The position numbers and the translations under genes are program-made. A stretch of DNA of 64,000 bases from NCBI RefSeq assembly GCF_033568475.1, contig NC_133123.1:61635522-61699521 (forward strand). Reading direction: 5' to 3'. The notes beneath the pieces are model-generated. The model was not told the origin of the DNA, did not search any database, and saw only the letters and a list, made by a program, of their open reading frames with translations. The first letter of the stretch is position 1. Each line of letters begins with the position of its first letter. The DNA is from Henckelia pumila (taxonomy: Eukaryota > Streptophyta > Magnoliopsida > Lamiales > Gesneriaceae). This document shows positions 47,302 through 59,582 of this stretch, one piece after another.

Positions 47302-47703
47302 TTTTTTTTATTAGTTTCTTTTTTGCTTACTCGTACATCTTGTTCATCCGATTCCTCTCCGTCCTATTTTCGACTCTTTCAGTCCAATCCGCGGATAGAA
47401 AAGATGCAATAGACTGAATCACAGGACGTGAACGTCCGATCTGGTTGACTCGGGCCACTTTGGTGGGTCCCAGCACGCCCTACGGGAAAAATGCCCCCAA
47501 AGACAATCTCCGGGTTTGAATTTGAGCTTCTCCATCTCTTAGACCGACATACGCGTTGTAGGTATCGAGAAGAGCTTCGCGTGAGCAAGCTGAAGCTCTC
47601 GTAACTCTCAGCAGATCGAAAGTTATTTCCGTTTGAAACTGCAGCCCCTTTTCCTCCGATCCGCAATTCGAGAGACAAAACAATAAAATATTCATTCATT
47701 GTT

Positions 47704-47821
47704 GGGTGCGATCATACCAGCACTAATGCACCGGATCCCATCAGAACTTCGAAGTCAAGCGTGCTCGGGCGAGAGCAGTACTAGGATGAGTGACCCCCTG
47801 GGAAGTCCTCGTGTTGCACCC
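47704..47821 (+). rRNA. 5S rRNA gene with A-type flank and B spacer
   Basis: 118 nt, A box gtcaagcgtgctcggg. Recombinant unit. From just after this gene the sequence is repeated near 57640. Confidence 0.94.
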
Positions 47822-48221
47822 CTTTTTCATTAATTTCTTTTTTTCTTACTTGTACTTCTAATTCTTCCGATTCCTCTCCGTCCTATTTCCGAATTTTTCA
47901 GTCCAATCCGCGGATAGAAAAGATGCAATAAACTGAATCACAGGACGTGAACGTGCGATCAGGGTGACGCGGGCCACTTCGGTGGGTCCCAGCACGCCCT
48001 ACGGGAAAAATGCCCCCAAAGACAATCTTTGGGTTTGAATTTGAGCTTCTCCATCTCTTAGACCGACATACGCGTTGTAGGTATTGAGAAGAGCTTCGCG
48101 TGAGCAAGCTGAAGCTCCCGTAACTCTCAGCAGATCGAAAGTTATGTCCGTTTGAAACTGGAGATCGTTTTCCTCCGATCCTCAATTCGATAGACAAAAC
48201 AATAAAAATTCATTCACTATT

Positions 48222-48339
48222 GGGTGCGATCATACCAGCACTAATGCACCGGATCCCATCAAAACTCCGAAGTCAAGCGTGCTTGGGCGAGAGCAGTATT
48301 AGGATGGGTGACCCCCTGGGAAGTCCTCGTGTTGCACTC
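48222..48339 (+). rRNA. 5S rRNA gene (A spacer)
   Basis: 118 nt, A box gtcaagcg, cagtattagg, 3' end gcactc. It pairs with the 58038 copy of the duplication. Confidence 0.94.
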
Positions 48340-48740
48340 CTTTTTCATTAATTTCTTTTTTTCTTACTCGTACTTCTAATTCTTTCGATTCCTCTCCGTC
48401 CTTTTTCCGACTCTTTCAGTCCAATCCGCGGATAGAAAAGATTCAATAGACTGAATCATACGATGTGAACGTACGATTTGGGTGACGCGGGCCGCTTCGA
48501 TGGTTCCCAGCGCGACATACGGGAAAAATGCCCCGAAAGACCATCTCCGTTTTGGAATTTGAGCGTCTCCGTCTCTTTAACCAAGATATGCAATATAGGT
48601 ATCGAGTGGAGCTTCGCGTGAGCAGGCTGAAGCTCCAGTAACTCTCAGCCGATCGAAAGTTATGTCCGTTTAAAATTGCAGCTCCTGTTCCTCCGATCCG
48701 CAATTCGAGAGACAAAAAAATAAAGAATTCATTCACTGTT

Positions 48741-48858
48741 GGGTGCGATCATACCAGCACTAATGCACCGGATCCCATCAGAACTACGAAGTTATGCGTG
48801 CTTGGGTAAGAGCAGTACTAGGATGGGTGACCCCCTGGGAAGTCCTCTTGTTGCACCC
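48741..48858 (+). rRNA. 5S rRNA gene, B class
   Basis: 118 nt, T55; the intermediate element reads gggtaagagc. A B spacer with actcctacatc, as in the 58544 copy. Confidence 0.95.
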
Positions 48859-49260
48859 TTTTTTTTATTAGTTTCTTTTTTTCTTACTCCTACATCTTGT
48901 TCTTCCGATTCCTCTCCGTCCTATTTCCGACTCTTTCAGTCCAATCCGCGGATAGAAAAGATGCAATAGACTGAATCACAGGACGTGAACGTGCGATCTG
49001 GGTGACGCGGGCCACTTCGGTGGGTCCCAGCACGCCCTACGGGAAAAATGCCCCCAAAGAAAATCTCCGGGTTTGAATTTGAGCTTCTCCGTCTCTTAGA
49101 CCGACATACGCATTGTAGGTATCGAGAAGAGCTTCGCGTGAGCAAGCTGAAGCTTTCGTAACTCTCAGCAGATTGAAAGTTATGTCCGTTTGAAACTGCA
49201 GCTCCTTTTCCTCCGATCCGCAATTCGAGAGACAAAACAATAAAATATTCATTCACTTTT

Positions 49261-49378
49261 TGGTGCGATCATACCAGCACTAATGCACCGGATCCCATCA
49301 GAACTCCGAAGTTAAGCGTGCTTGGGCGAGAGCAGTACTAGGATGGGTGACCCCCTGTGAAGTCCTAGTGTTGCACCC
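49261..49378 (+). rRNA. 5S rRNA gene with A-type flank and B spacer
   Basis: 118 nt, position 1 is T. 3' part cctgtgaagtcctagtg, shared only with the 59064 copy. Confidence 0.95.
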
Positions 49379-49779
49379 CTTTTTCTTTAATTTCTTTTTT
49401 TCTTACTCGTACTTCTAATTCTTTCGATTCCTCTCCGCCCTATTTCCGATTCTTTCATTCCAATCCACGGATAGAAAAGATGCAATAGACTGAATCTCAC
49501 GACGTGAACGTGCGATCTGGGTGACGCGGGCCACTTCGGTGGGTCCCAGCACGCCCTACGGGAAAAATGCCCGCAAAGACCATCTCCGGGTTTGAATTTG
49601 AGCTTCTCCATTTCTTAGACCGAGATACGCGCTATAGGTATCGAGAAGAGTTTCGCGTGAGCAGGCTGAAGCTCCCGTAACTCTCAGCAGATCGAAAGTT
49701 ATGTCCGTTTGAAACTGCAGCTCCTGTTCCTCCGATCCGCAATTCGAGAGACAAAAAAATAAATAATTGATTCACTATT

Positions 49780-49878
49780 GGGTGCGATCATACTAGTACT
49801 AATGCACCGGATCCCATCAGAACTCCGAAGTTAAGCGTGCTTGGGCGAGAGCAGTACTAGGATCCTCGTGTTGCACCC
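49780..49878 (+). pseudogene. 5S rRNA gene with 19-nt deletion in box C, C class
   Basis: 99 nt; the sequence jumps from actaggat to cctcgtg, removing most of box C. T18 is present. The identical deletion is in the 59583 copy, so it is older than the segmental duplication. A C spacer follows. Confidence 0.94.
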
Positions 49879-50278
49879 CTTTTTCATTAATTTCTTTTTT
49901 TCTTACTCGTACTTCTTGTTTTTCCGATTCCTCGCCGTCCTATTTCCGACTCTTTCAGTCCAATCCGTGGATAGAAAAGTTGCAATAGACTTAATCACAC
50001 AATATGAACGTGCGATCTGGGTGACGCAGGCTGCTTCAGTGGTCCCAACGTGCCCTTCAGGAAAAACGCCCCAAAAGACCATCTCTGGGTTGTAATTTGA
50101 GCGTCTTCGTCTCTTAGACCGAGATAATTGCTGTAGGTATCGAGAGGAGCTTCGTGTGAACAGGCTGAAGCTCACGTAACTCTTAGCCGATCGAAAGTTA
50201 TGTCCGTTTGAAACTGCAGCTCCTGTTCCTCCGATCCGCAATTCGAGAGACAAAAAAATAAAGAATTCATTTACTGTT

Positions 50279-50396
50279 GGGTGCGATCATACCAGCACTA
50301 ATGCACCGGATCCCATCAGAACTCCGAAGTTATGCGTGCTTGGGCAAGAGCAGTACTAGGATGGGTGACCCCCTGGGAAGTCCTCGTGTTGCACCC
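50279..50396 (+). rRNA. 5S rRNA gene, B class
   Basis: 118 nt, a clean B consensus with T55 and A68. Its counterpart is missing from the second segmental copy. Confidence 0.96.
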
Positions 50397-50797
50397 TTTT
50401 TTTTATTAGTTTCTTTTTTTCTTACTCGTACATCTTGTTCTTCCGATTCCTCTCCGTCCTATTTCCCACTCTTTCAGTCCAATCCACGGATAGAAAAGAT
50501 GCAATATACTAAATCACACGACGTGAACATGCGATCTGGGTGACGCGGGCCACTTCGATGGGTCCCAGCGTGCCCTACGGGAAAAATGCCCCCAAAGACC
50601 ATCTCCGGGTTTGAATTTGAGCTTCTCCGTCTCTTAGACCGAGATACGCGCTCTAGGTATCGAGAAGAGCTTCGCGTGAGCAGGCTGAAGCTCCCGTAAC
50701 TCTCAGCAGATCGAAAGTTATGTCCGTTTGAAACTGCAGCTCCTGTTCCTCCGATCCGCAATTCGAGAGACAAAACAATAAAAATTCATTCACTATT

Positions 50798-50914
50798 GGG
50801 TGCGATCATACCAGTACTAATGCATCGGATCCCATAAGAACTCCGAAGTTAAGCGTGCTTGGGCGAGAGCAGAACTAGGATGGGTGACCCCTTGGAAGTC
50901 CTCGTGTTGCACCC
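50798..50914 (+). rRNA. 5S rRNA gene (A spacer)
   Basis: 117 nt, T18, cagaactagg and a lost base in box C (gaccccttggaag). It pairs with the 60082 copy. Confidence 0.94.
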
Positions 50915-51315
50915 CTTTTTCATTAATTTCTTTTTTTCTTACTCGTACTTCTAATTCTTTCAATTCCTCTCCGTCCTATTTCTGCCTCTTTCAGTCCAAT
51001 CCGCGGATAGAAAAGATGCAATAGACTGAATCATACGATGTGAACGTGCGATTTGGGTGACGCGGGCCGCTTCGGTGGGTCCCAGCGCGACATACGGGAA
51101 ATATGCCCCCAAAGACCATCTCCGTTTTGGAATTTGAGCGTCTCCGTATCTTTAACCTAGATACGCACTATAGGTATCGAGTGGAGCTTCGCGTGAGCAG
51201 GCTGAAGCTCCAGTAACTCTTAGCCGATCGAAAGTTATGTCCGTTTGAAACTGCAGCTCTTGTTCCTCCGATCTGCAATTCGAGAGACAAAAAAATAAAG
51301 AATTCATTCACTATT

Positions 51316-51433
51316 GGGTGCGATCATACCAGAATTAATGCACCGGATCCCATCAGAACTCCGAAGTTATGCGTGTTTGGGCAAGAGCAGTACTAGGATG
51401 GGTGACCCCCTGGGAAGTCCTCGTGTTGCACCC
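51316..51433 (+). rRNA. 5S rRNA gene, B class
   Basis: 118 nt, T55 and A68, cagaattaatg, gcgtgtttggg. A B spacer follows. Confidence 0.95.
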
Positions 51434-51835
51434 GTTTTTTAATTAGTTTCTTTTTTTCTTACACGTACATCTTGTTCTTCCGATTCCTCTCCATCCTATT
51501 TCCGAATCTTTCAGTCCAATCCACGGATAGAAAAGATGCAATAGACTGAATCACACGACCTGAACGTGCGATCTGGATGACGCGGGCAACTTCAATGGGT
51601 CTCAGCGCGCCCTACGGGAAAAATGCCCCCAAAGACCATCTTCGGGTTTGAGTTTGAGCTTCTCTGTCTCTTAGACCGAGATACGCACTGTAGGTATCGA
51701 GAAGAGCTTCGCGTGAGCAGGCTTAAGCTCCCGTAACTCTCAGCAGATCGAAAGTTATGTCCTTTTGAAACTGCAGCTCCTGTTCCTCCGATCCGCAATT
51801 CGAGAGACAAAAAAATAAATAATTCATTCATTGTT

Positions 51836-51953
51836 GGTTGCGATCATACCAGTACTAATGCACCGGATCCCATGAGAACTCCGAAGTTAAGCGTGCTTGG
51901 GCGGGAGCAGTACTAGGATGGGTGACCCCCTGGGAAGTCCTCGTGTTGCACCC
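51836..51953 (+). rRNA. 5S rRNA gene, C class
   Basis: 118 nt, T18, 5' end ggttgcg, cccatgagaac. A C spacer follows. Confidence 0.95.
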
Positions 51954-52325
51954 TTTTCTCATTAATTTCTTTTTTTCTTACTCGTACTTCTTGTTTTTCC
52001 GATTCCTCGCCGTCCTATTTTCGACTCTTTCAGTCCAATCCGCGGATAGAAAAGATGCAATAGACTTAAACACACGACGTGAACGTGCGATCTGGGTGAC
52101 GCAGGACGCTTCAGTGGGTCCCAGTGCGCCCTACGGGAAAAACACCCCGAAAGACCATCTCCGGGTTGTAATTTGAGCGTCTCCATCTCTTAGTCTGAGA
52201 TACTTGCTGTAGGTATCAAGAGGAGCTTCGTGTGAACAGGCTGAAGCTCCCGTAACTCTTAGCCGATCGAAAGTTATGTCCGTTTAAAACTGCAGCTCCT
52301 ATTCCTTTGATCCGCAATTCGAGAA

Positions 52326-52440
52326 TACGATCATACCAGCACTAATGCACCGGATCCCATCAGAACTCCGAAGTTTAGCGTGCTTGGGCGAGAACAATAC
52401 TAGGATGGGTGACCCCCTGGGAAGTCCTCGTGTTGCACCC
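52326..52440 (+). rRNA. 5S rRNA gene lacking its 5' end and upstream element (A spacer)
   Basis: 115 nt. A deletion joins attcgaga directly to tacgatc, removing about 28 bp of upstream flank and the first three G. The 61636 copy is intact here, so the loss followed the duplication. Correct transcription start is doubtful. Confidence 0.93.
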
Positions 52441-52841
52441 CTTTTTTCATTAATTTTTTTTTTCTTACTCGTACTTCTTGTTCTTTCGATTCCTCGCCGT
52501 CCTATTTCCGACTCTTGCAGTCCAATCCGCGTATAGAAAAGATGCAATAAACTTAATCATACGATGTGAACGTGCGATCTGGGTGACGCAGGCCGCTTCG
52601 GTGTGTCCCAGCGCGACATACGGAAAAAATGCCCCGAAAGACCATCTCCGTTTTGGAATTTGAGCGTCTCCGTCTCTTTAACCTAGATACGCACTATAGG
52701 TATCGATTGGAGCTTTGCATGAGCAGGATGAAGCTCCAGTAACTCTCATTCGATCGAAAGTTATGTCCGTTTGAAACTGCAGCTCCTGTTCCTCCGATCC
52801 GCAATTCGAGAGACAAAAAAATAAAGAATTCATTCACTATT

Positions 52842-52958
52842 GGATGCGATCATACCAGCACTAATGCACGGGATCCCATCAGAACTCCGAAGTCATGGTG
52901 CTTAGGCAAGAGCAGTACTTGTATGGGTGACCCCTTGGTCAGTCCTCGTGTTGCACCC
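52842..52958 (+). rRNA. 5S rRNA gene, B class, damaged A box
   Basis: 117 nt, A box gtcatggtgcttagg. Box C is altered (cttgtatggg, then ttggtcagtcc). It pairs with 62156. Confidence 0.93.
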
Positions 52959-53357
52959 CTTTTTTAATTAGTTTTTTTTTTCTTACTCGTACATCTTGTT
53001 CTTCCGATTCCTCTCCGTCCTATTTTCGACTCTTTCAGTCCAATCCAGGGATAGTAAAGATGCAATAGACTGAATCACACGACGTGAACGTGCGATCTAG
53101 GTGACGCGGGCCACTTCGGTCCCAACGCGCCCTACGGGAACAATACCCCCAAAGACCATCTCCGGGTTTGAATTTGAGCTTCTCCGTCTCTTAGACCGAG
53201 ATACGCACTGTAGGTATCGAGAAGAGAGCTTCGTGTGAGCAGGCTGAAGCTCCCGTAACTCTCAGCAGATCGAAAGTTATGTCCGTTTGAAACTATAGCT
53301 CCTGTTCCTCCAATTCGCAATTCGAGAGACAAAAAAATAAAGAATTCATTCACTGTT

Positions 53358-53475
53358 GGGTGCGATCATACCAGTACTAATGCACCGGATCCCATCAGAA
53401 CTCTGAAGTTAAGCGTGCTTCGGCGAGAGCAGTACTCGGATGGATGACCCCCTGGGAAGTCCTCGTGTTGCTCCC
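53358..53475 (+). rRNA. 5S rRNA gene, C class
   Basis: 118 nt, T18, gtgcttcggcg, 3' end gctccc. The C spacer has acccatgaaacttg. Confidence 0.94.
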
Positions 53476-53874
53476 CTTTTTCATTAATTTTTTTTTCTTA
53501 CTCGTACTTCTTGTTTTTCCGATTCCTCGCCGTCCTATTTCCGACTCTTTCAGTCCAATCCGCGAATAAAAAAAATGCATTAAACTTAATCACACGACGT
53601 GAACGTGCGATCTGGGTGACGCAGGCTGCTTCAATGGGTCCCAGCGCGCCCTACGGGAAAAACGCCCCGAAAGACCATCTCCGGGATGTAATTTGAGCGT
53701 CTCCGTCTCTTAAACCCATGAAACTTGCTGTAGGTATCGAGAGGAGCTTCGTGTGAACAGGCTGAAGCTCCCGTAACTCTTTGCCGATCGAAAGTTATGT
53801 CCGTTTGAAACTGCAGCTCCTGTTCCTCCGATCCGCAATTTGAGAGACAAAACAATAAAAATTCATTCACTATT

Positions 53875-54077
53875 GGGTGCGATCATACCAGCACTAATGC
53901 ATCGGATCCCATCAGAATTCCGAAGTTAAGCATGCTTGGGCGAGAGCAATTCTAGGATGGGTGACGATCATACCAGCACTAATGCATCGGATCCCATCAG
54001 AATTCCGAAGTTAAGCATGCTTGGGCGAGAGCAATTCTTGGATGGGTGACCCCCTGGGAAGTTTTCGTGTTGCACCC
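53875..54077 (+). pseudogene. 5S rRNA gene with 85-bp internal tandem duplication (A spacer)
   Basis: 203 nt. Gene positions 7-91 occur twice (53881-53965 and 53966-54050), almost identical, so there are two internal promoters in one gene. The counterpart at 63192 has one copy only. Confidence 0.96.
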
Positions 54078-54479
54078 CTTTTTTCATTAATTTCTTTTTT
54101 TCTTACTCGTACTTCTTGTTCTTTAGATTCCTCGCCGTCCTATTTTCGACTCTTGAAGTCCAATCCGCGGATAGAAAATATGCAATGAACTTAATTATAA
54201 GATGTGAACGTGCGATCTGGGTGTCGCGGGCCACTTCGGTGGGTCCCAGCGCGACATACGGGAAAATTGCTTCGAAAGACCATCTCCGTTTTGGAATTTG
54301 AGTGTGTCCGTCTCTTTAACCGAGATACGTACTATAGGTATCGAGTGGAGCTTCACGTGAGCAGGCTGAAGCTCCATTAACTCTCGACCGATCGAACGTT
54401 ATATCCGTTTGAAACTGCAGCTCCTGTTCCTCTGATCCGCAATTCGAGAGACAAAAAAATAAAGAATTTATTCACTGTT

Positions 54480-54596
54480 GGGTGTGATCATACCAGCACT
54501 AATGCACCGGATCCCATCAGAACTCCGAAGTTATGGGTGCTGGGCAAGAGCAGTAGTAGGATGGGTGACCCCCTGGGAAGTCCTCGTGTTGCACCC
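54480..54596 (+). rRNA. 5S rRNA gene, B class
   Basis: 117 nt, T55 and A68, A box gttatgggtgctggg, agcagtagtagg. It pairs with 63712. Confidence 0.94.
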
Positions 54597-54998
54597 TTTT
54601 TTTTTATTAATTTCTTTTTTCTTACTCGTACATCTTGTTCTTTCGATTTCTCTCCGTCCTATTTCCGACTCTTTCAGTCCAATCCGCGGATAGAAAAGAT
54701 GCAATAGACTGAATCACAGGACGTGAACGTGCGATCTGGGTGACGCGGGCCACTTCGGTGGGTCCCAGCACGCCCTACGGGAAAAATGCCCCCAAAGACA
54801 ATCTCCGGGTTTGAATTTGAGCTTCTTCGTCTCTTAGACCAACATACACGTTGTAGGTATCGAGAAGAGCTTCGCGTGAGCAAGCTGAAACTCCTGTAAC
54901 TCTCAGCAGATCGAAAGTTATGTCCGTGTGAAACTGTAGCTTTTTTTCCTCCGATCCGCAATTCGAGAGAAAAAATAATAAAATATTCATTCACTGTT

Positions 54999-55116
54999 GG
55001 GTGCGATCATACCAGCACTAATGCACCGGATCCCATCAAAACTCCGAAGTTAAGCGTTCTTGGGCGAGAGCAGTACTAGGATGTTTGACCCCCTGGGAAG
55101 TCCTCGTGTTGCACCC
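54999..55116 (+). rRNA. 5S rRNA gene with A-type flank and B spacer
   Basis: 118 nt, gcgttcttggg, box C atgtttgacc. Confidence 0.94.
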
Positions 55117-55517
55117 CTTTTTCATTAATTTCTTTTTTTCTTACTCGTACTTCTAATTCTTTCGATTCCTCTCCGTCCTATTTCCGACTCTTTTAGTCCA
55201 ATCCGTGGATAGAAAAGATGCAATAGACTGAATCACACGACGTGAACGTGCAATCTGGGTGACGCGGGCCACTTCGGTGGGTCCCAGCGCACCATACGGG
55301 AAAAATGCCTCCAAAGACCTTCTTCGGGTTTGAATTTGAGCTTCTCCGTCTCTTAGACCGAGATACACGCTGTAGGTATCGAGAAGAGCTTCGCGTGAGC
55401 AGGCTGAAGCTCCCGTAACTCTCAGCAGATCGAAAGTTATGTCCGTTTGAAACTGCAGCTCCTGTTCCTACGATCCGCACTTCAAGAGACAAAAAAATAA
55501 AGAATTCATTCATTGTT

Positions 55518-55635
55518 GGGTGTGATCATTCCAGTACTAATGCACCGGATCCCATGAGAACACCGAAGTTAAGCGTGCTTGGGCGAGAGCAGTACAAGGA
55601 TAGGTGACCCCCTGGGAAGTCCTCGTGTTGCACCC
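55518..55635 (+). rRNA. 5S rRNA gene (A spacer)
   Basis: 118 nt, T18, gtacaaggataggtg, shared with the 56483 copy. The A spacer carries the rare atgtacgtttg. Confidence 0.94.
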
Positions 55636-56033
55636 CTTTTTTCATTAATTTTTTTTTCTTACTCGTACTTCTAATTCTTTCGATTCTTCTCCGTCCTATT
55701 TCCGATTCTTTCAGTACAATCCGCGGATAGAAAAGATGCAATAGACTGAATCATACGATGTGAACATGCGATCTGGGTGACGCGGGCCGCTTCGGTGGGT
55801 CCCAGCGCGATATACGGGAAAAAGGCCCCAAAGACCATCTCCGTTTTGGAATTTGAGCGTCTCCGTCTCTTTAACCTAGATACGCACTATAGGTATCGAG
55901 TGGAGCTTCGCGTGAGCAGGCTGAAGCTCCAGTAACTCTCAGCCGATCGAAAGTTATGTACGTTTGAAACTGCAGTTCCTGTTCCGCCGATCCGCAATTC
56001 GAGAGACAAAAAATAAAGAATTCATTCATTGTT

Positions 56034-56151
56034 GGGTGCGATCATACCACTACTAATGCACCGGATCCCATCAGAACTCTGAAATTAAGCGTGCTTGGGC
56101 GAGAGCAATACTAGAATGGGTGACCCCCTGGGGAGTCCTCGTGTTGCATTC
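56034..56151 (+). rRNA. 5S rRNA gene, C class (C spacer with deletion)
   Basis: 118 nt, cactactaatg, ctgaaattaagcg, 3' end gcattc. The spacer lacks about 70 bp where tttttccgat joins cacacaacg (near 56201). Confidence 0.93.
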
Positions 56152-56482
56152 TTTTTTCATGAATTTCTTTTTTTTTACTCGTACTTCTTGTTTTTCCGAT
56201 CACACAACGTGAACGTGCGATCTAGGTGACGCGGGCCGCTTCGGTGGGTCCCAGCGCGCCCCACGGGAAAAACGCCCGAAAGACCATCTCCGGGTTGTAA
56301 TTTGAGCATCTCCGTCTCTTAGACCGAGATACTTGCTGTAGGTATCGAGAGGAGCTTCGCGTGAGCAGGTTGAAGCTCTCGTAACTCTTAGCCGATCGAA
56401 AGTTATGTCCGTTTGAAACTGCAGCTCATGTTCCTCCGATCCGCAATTCGAGAGAAAAATAATAAAGAATTCATTCACAGTT

Positions 56483-56600
56483 GCGTGCGATCGTACTAGC
56501 ACTAATGCACCGGATCCCATCAGAACTCCGAAGTTAAGCGTGCTTGGGCGAGAGCAGTACAAGGATAGGTGACCCCCTGGGAAGTCCTCGTGTTGCACCC
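56483..56600 (+). rRNA. 5S rRNA gene (A spacer)
   Basis: 118 nt, 5' end gcgtgcgatcgtac. The second half and the spacer nearly match the 55518 unit. Confidence 0.94.
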
Positions 56601-57001
56601 CTTTTTTCATTAATTTTTTTTTTCTTACTCGTACTTCTAATTCTTTCGATTCTTCTCCGTCCTATTTCCGATTCTTTCAGTACAATCCGCGGATAGAAAA
56701 GATGCAATAGACTGAATCATACGATGTGAACATGCGATCTGGGTGACGCGGGCCGCTTCGGTGGGTACCAGCGCGATATACGGGAAAAATGCCCCCAAAG
56801 ACCATCTCCGTTTTGGAATTTGAGCGTCTCCGTCTCTTTAACCTAGATACGCACTATAGGTATCGAGTGGAGCTTCGCGTGAGCAGGCTGAAGCTCCAGT
56901 AACTCTCAGCCGATCGAAAGTTATGTACGTTTGAAACTGCAGCTCCTGTTCCTCCGATCCGCAATTCGAGAGACAAAAAAATAAAGAACTCATTCACTAT
57001 T

Positions 57002-57119
57002 GGGTGCGATCATTCCAACATTAATGCACCGGATCCCATCAAAACTCCGAAGTTAAGCGTGCTTGGGCGAGAACAGTACTAGGATGGGTGACCCTTTGGA
57101 AATTCCTCGTGTTGCACCC
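57002..57119 (+). rRNA. 5S rRNA gene (A spacer)
   Basis: 118 nt, cattccaacattaatg, box C gaccctttggaaattcc. Confidence 0.93.
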
Positions 57120-57519
57120 CTTTTTTCATTAATTTCTTTTTTTCTTACTCGTACTTCTTGTTCTTTCGATTCCTCGCCGTCCTATTTCCGACTCTTGCAG
57201 TCCAATCCGCGGATAGAAAAGATGCAATAAACTTAATCATACAATGTGGATGTGCGATCTGGGTGACGCGGGCCGGTTTGGTGGGTCCCAGCGTGACATA
57301 CGGGAAAAATGCCCCGAAAGACCATCTCAGTTTGGAATTTGAGCGTCTCCGTCTCTTTAACCAAGATACGCACTATAGGTATCGAGTGGAGCTTTGCGTG
57401 AGCAGGTTGAAGCTCCAGTAACTCTCAGTCGATCGAAAGTTATGTCCATTTGAAACTGCAGCTCCTGTTCCGCCGATCCGCAATTCGAGAGACAAAAAAT
57501 AAAGAATTCATTCATTGTT

Positions 57520-57637
57520 GGGTGCGATCATACCAGTACTAATGCACCGGATCCCATCAGAACTCTGAAATTAAGCGTGCTTGGGCGAGAGCAATACTAG
57601 AATGGGTGACCCCCTGGGAAGTCCTCGTGTTGCACCC
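57520..57637 (+). rRNA. 5S rRNA gene with A-type flank and B spacer
   Basis: 118 nt, T18; ctgaaattaagcg and gcaatactagaatggg match the 56034 gene. The second segmental copy starts just after it. Confidence 0.95.
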
Positions 57638-58037
57638 CTTTTTCATTAATTTCTTTTTTTCTTACTCGTACTTCTAATTCTTCCGATTCCTCTCCGTCCT
57701 ATTTCCGACTTTTTCAGTCCAATCCGCGGATAGAAAAGATGCAATAGACTGAATCACAGGACGTGAACGTGAGATCTGGGTGACGCGGGCCACTTCGGTG
57801 GGTCCCAGCACGCCCTACGGGAAAAATGCCCCCAAAGACAATCTCCGGGTTTGAGTTTGAGCTTCTCCATCTCTTAGACCGACATACACATTGTAGGTAT
57901 CGAGAAGAGCTTCGCGTGAGCAAGCTGAAGCTCCCGTAACTCTCAGCAGATCGAAAGTTATGTCCGTTTGAAACTGCAGCTCCTTTTCCTCCGATCCGCA
58001 ATTCGATAGACAAAACAATAAATATTCATTCACTATT

Positions 58038-58155
58038 GGGTGCGATCATACCAGCACTAATGCACCGGATCCCATCAAAACTCCGAAGTCAAGTGTGCTT
58101 GGGCGAGAGCAGTATTAGGATGGGTGACCCCCTGGGAAGTCCTCGTCTTGCACTT
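58038..58155 (+). rRNA. 5S rRNA gene (A spacer with small deletion)
   Basis: 118 nt, A box gtcaagtgtg, 3' end gcactt. The spacer lacks about 14 bp at catacgatgtgggtg (near 58278). Confidence 0.94.
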
Positions 58156-58543
58156 CTTTTTCATTATTTTCTTTTTTTCTTACTCGTACTTCTAATTCTT
58201 TCGATTCCTCTCCGTCCTTTTTCCGACTCTTTCAGTCCAATCCGCGGATAGAAAAGATTCAATAGACTGAATCATACGATGTGGGTGACGTGGGCCGCTT
58301 CGGTGGTTCCCAGCGCGACATACGGGAAAAATGCCCCGAAATACCATCTCCGTTTTGGAATTTGAGCGTCTCCATCTCTTTAACCAAGATATGCAATATA
58401 GGTATCGAGTGGAGCTTCGCGTGAGCAGGCTGAAGCTCCAGTAACTCTCAGCCGATCGAAAGCTATGTCCGTTTAAAACTGCAGCTCCTGTTCCTCCGAT
58501 CCGCAATTCGAGAGACAAAAAAATAAAGAATTCATTCAATATT

Positions 58544-58661
58544 GGGTGCGATCATACCAGCACTAATGCACCGGATCCCATCAGAACTCCGAAGTTATGC
58601 GTGCTTGGGTAAGAGCAGTACTAGAATGGGTGACCCCCTGGGAAGTCCTCGTGTTGCACCC
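58544..58661 (+). rRNA. 5S rRNA gene, B class
   Basis: 118 nt, T55, gggtaagagc, ctagaatggg. It pairs with 48741. Confidence 0.95.
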
Positions 58662-59063
58662 TTATTTTTATTAGTTTCTTTTTTTCTTACTCCTACATCT
58701 TGTTCTTCCGATTCCTCTCCGTCCTATTTCCGACTCTTTCAGTCCAATCCGCGGATAGAAAATATGCAATAGACTGAATCACAGGACGTGAACGTGCGAT
58801 CTGGGTGACGCGGGCCACTTCGGTGGGTCCCAGCATGCCCTACGGGAAAAATGCCCCCAAAGAAAATTTCCGGGTTTGAATTTGAGCTTCTCCGTCTCTT
58901 AGACTGACATACGCGTTGTAGGTATCGAGAAGAGCTTCGCGTGAGCAAGCTGAAGCTCCCGTAACTCTCAGCAGATCGAAAGTTATGTCCGTTTGAAACT
59001 GCAGCTCCTTTTCCTCCGATCCGCAATTCGAGAGACAAAACAATAAAATATTCATTCACTATT

Positions 59064-59181
59064 TGGTGCGATCATACCAGCACTAATGCACCGGATCCCA
59101 TCAGAACTCCGAAGTTAAGCGTGCTTGGGCGAGAGCAGTACTAAGATGGGTGACCCCCTGTGAAGTCCTAGTGTTGCACCC
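59064..59181 (+). rRNA. 5S rRNA gene with A-type flank and B spacer
   Basis: 118 nt, position 1 is T, cctgtgaagtcctagtg. It pairs with 49261. Confidence 0.95.
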
Positions 59182-59582
59182 CTTTTTCATTAATTTCTTT
59201 TTTTCTTACTCGTACTTCTAATTCTTTCGATTCCTCTCCGCCCTATTTCCGACTCTTTCATTCCAATCCACGGATAGAAAAGATGCAATAGACTGAATCT
59301 CATGACGTGAACGTGCGATCTGGGTGACGCGGGCCACTTCGGTGGGTCCCAGCACGCCCTACGGGAAAAATGCCCGCAAAGACCATCTCCGGGTTTGAAT
59401 TTGAGCTTCTCCATTTCTTAGACCGAGATACGCGCTATAGGTATCGAGAAGAGTTTCGCGTGAGCAGGCTGAAGCTCCCGTAACTCTCAGCAGATCGAAA
59501 GTTATGTCCATTTGAAACTGCAGCTCCTGTTCCTCCGATCCGCAATTTGAGAGACAAAAAAATAAATAATTGATTCACTATT

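Larger units (their letters stand above)
47820..54770 (+). repeat. Segmental duplication, copy 1
   Basis: About 6.95 kb that matches 57640-64000 unit by unit. Shared rare marks are the 99-nt gene at 49780, ctccgtatcttt near 51145, gtccttttgaaac near 51763, ttggtcagtcc near 52936, acccatgaaacttgctg near 53715 and agcagtagtagg near 54549. Confidence 0.88.
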
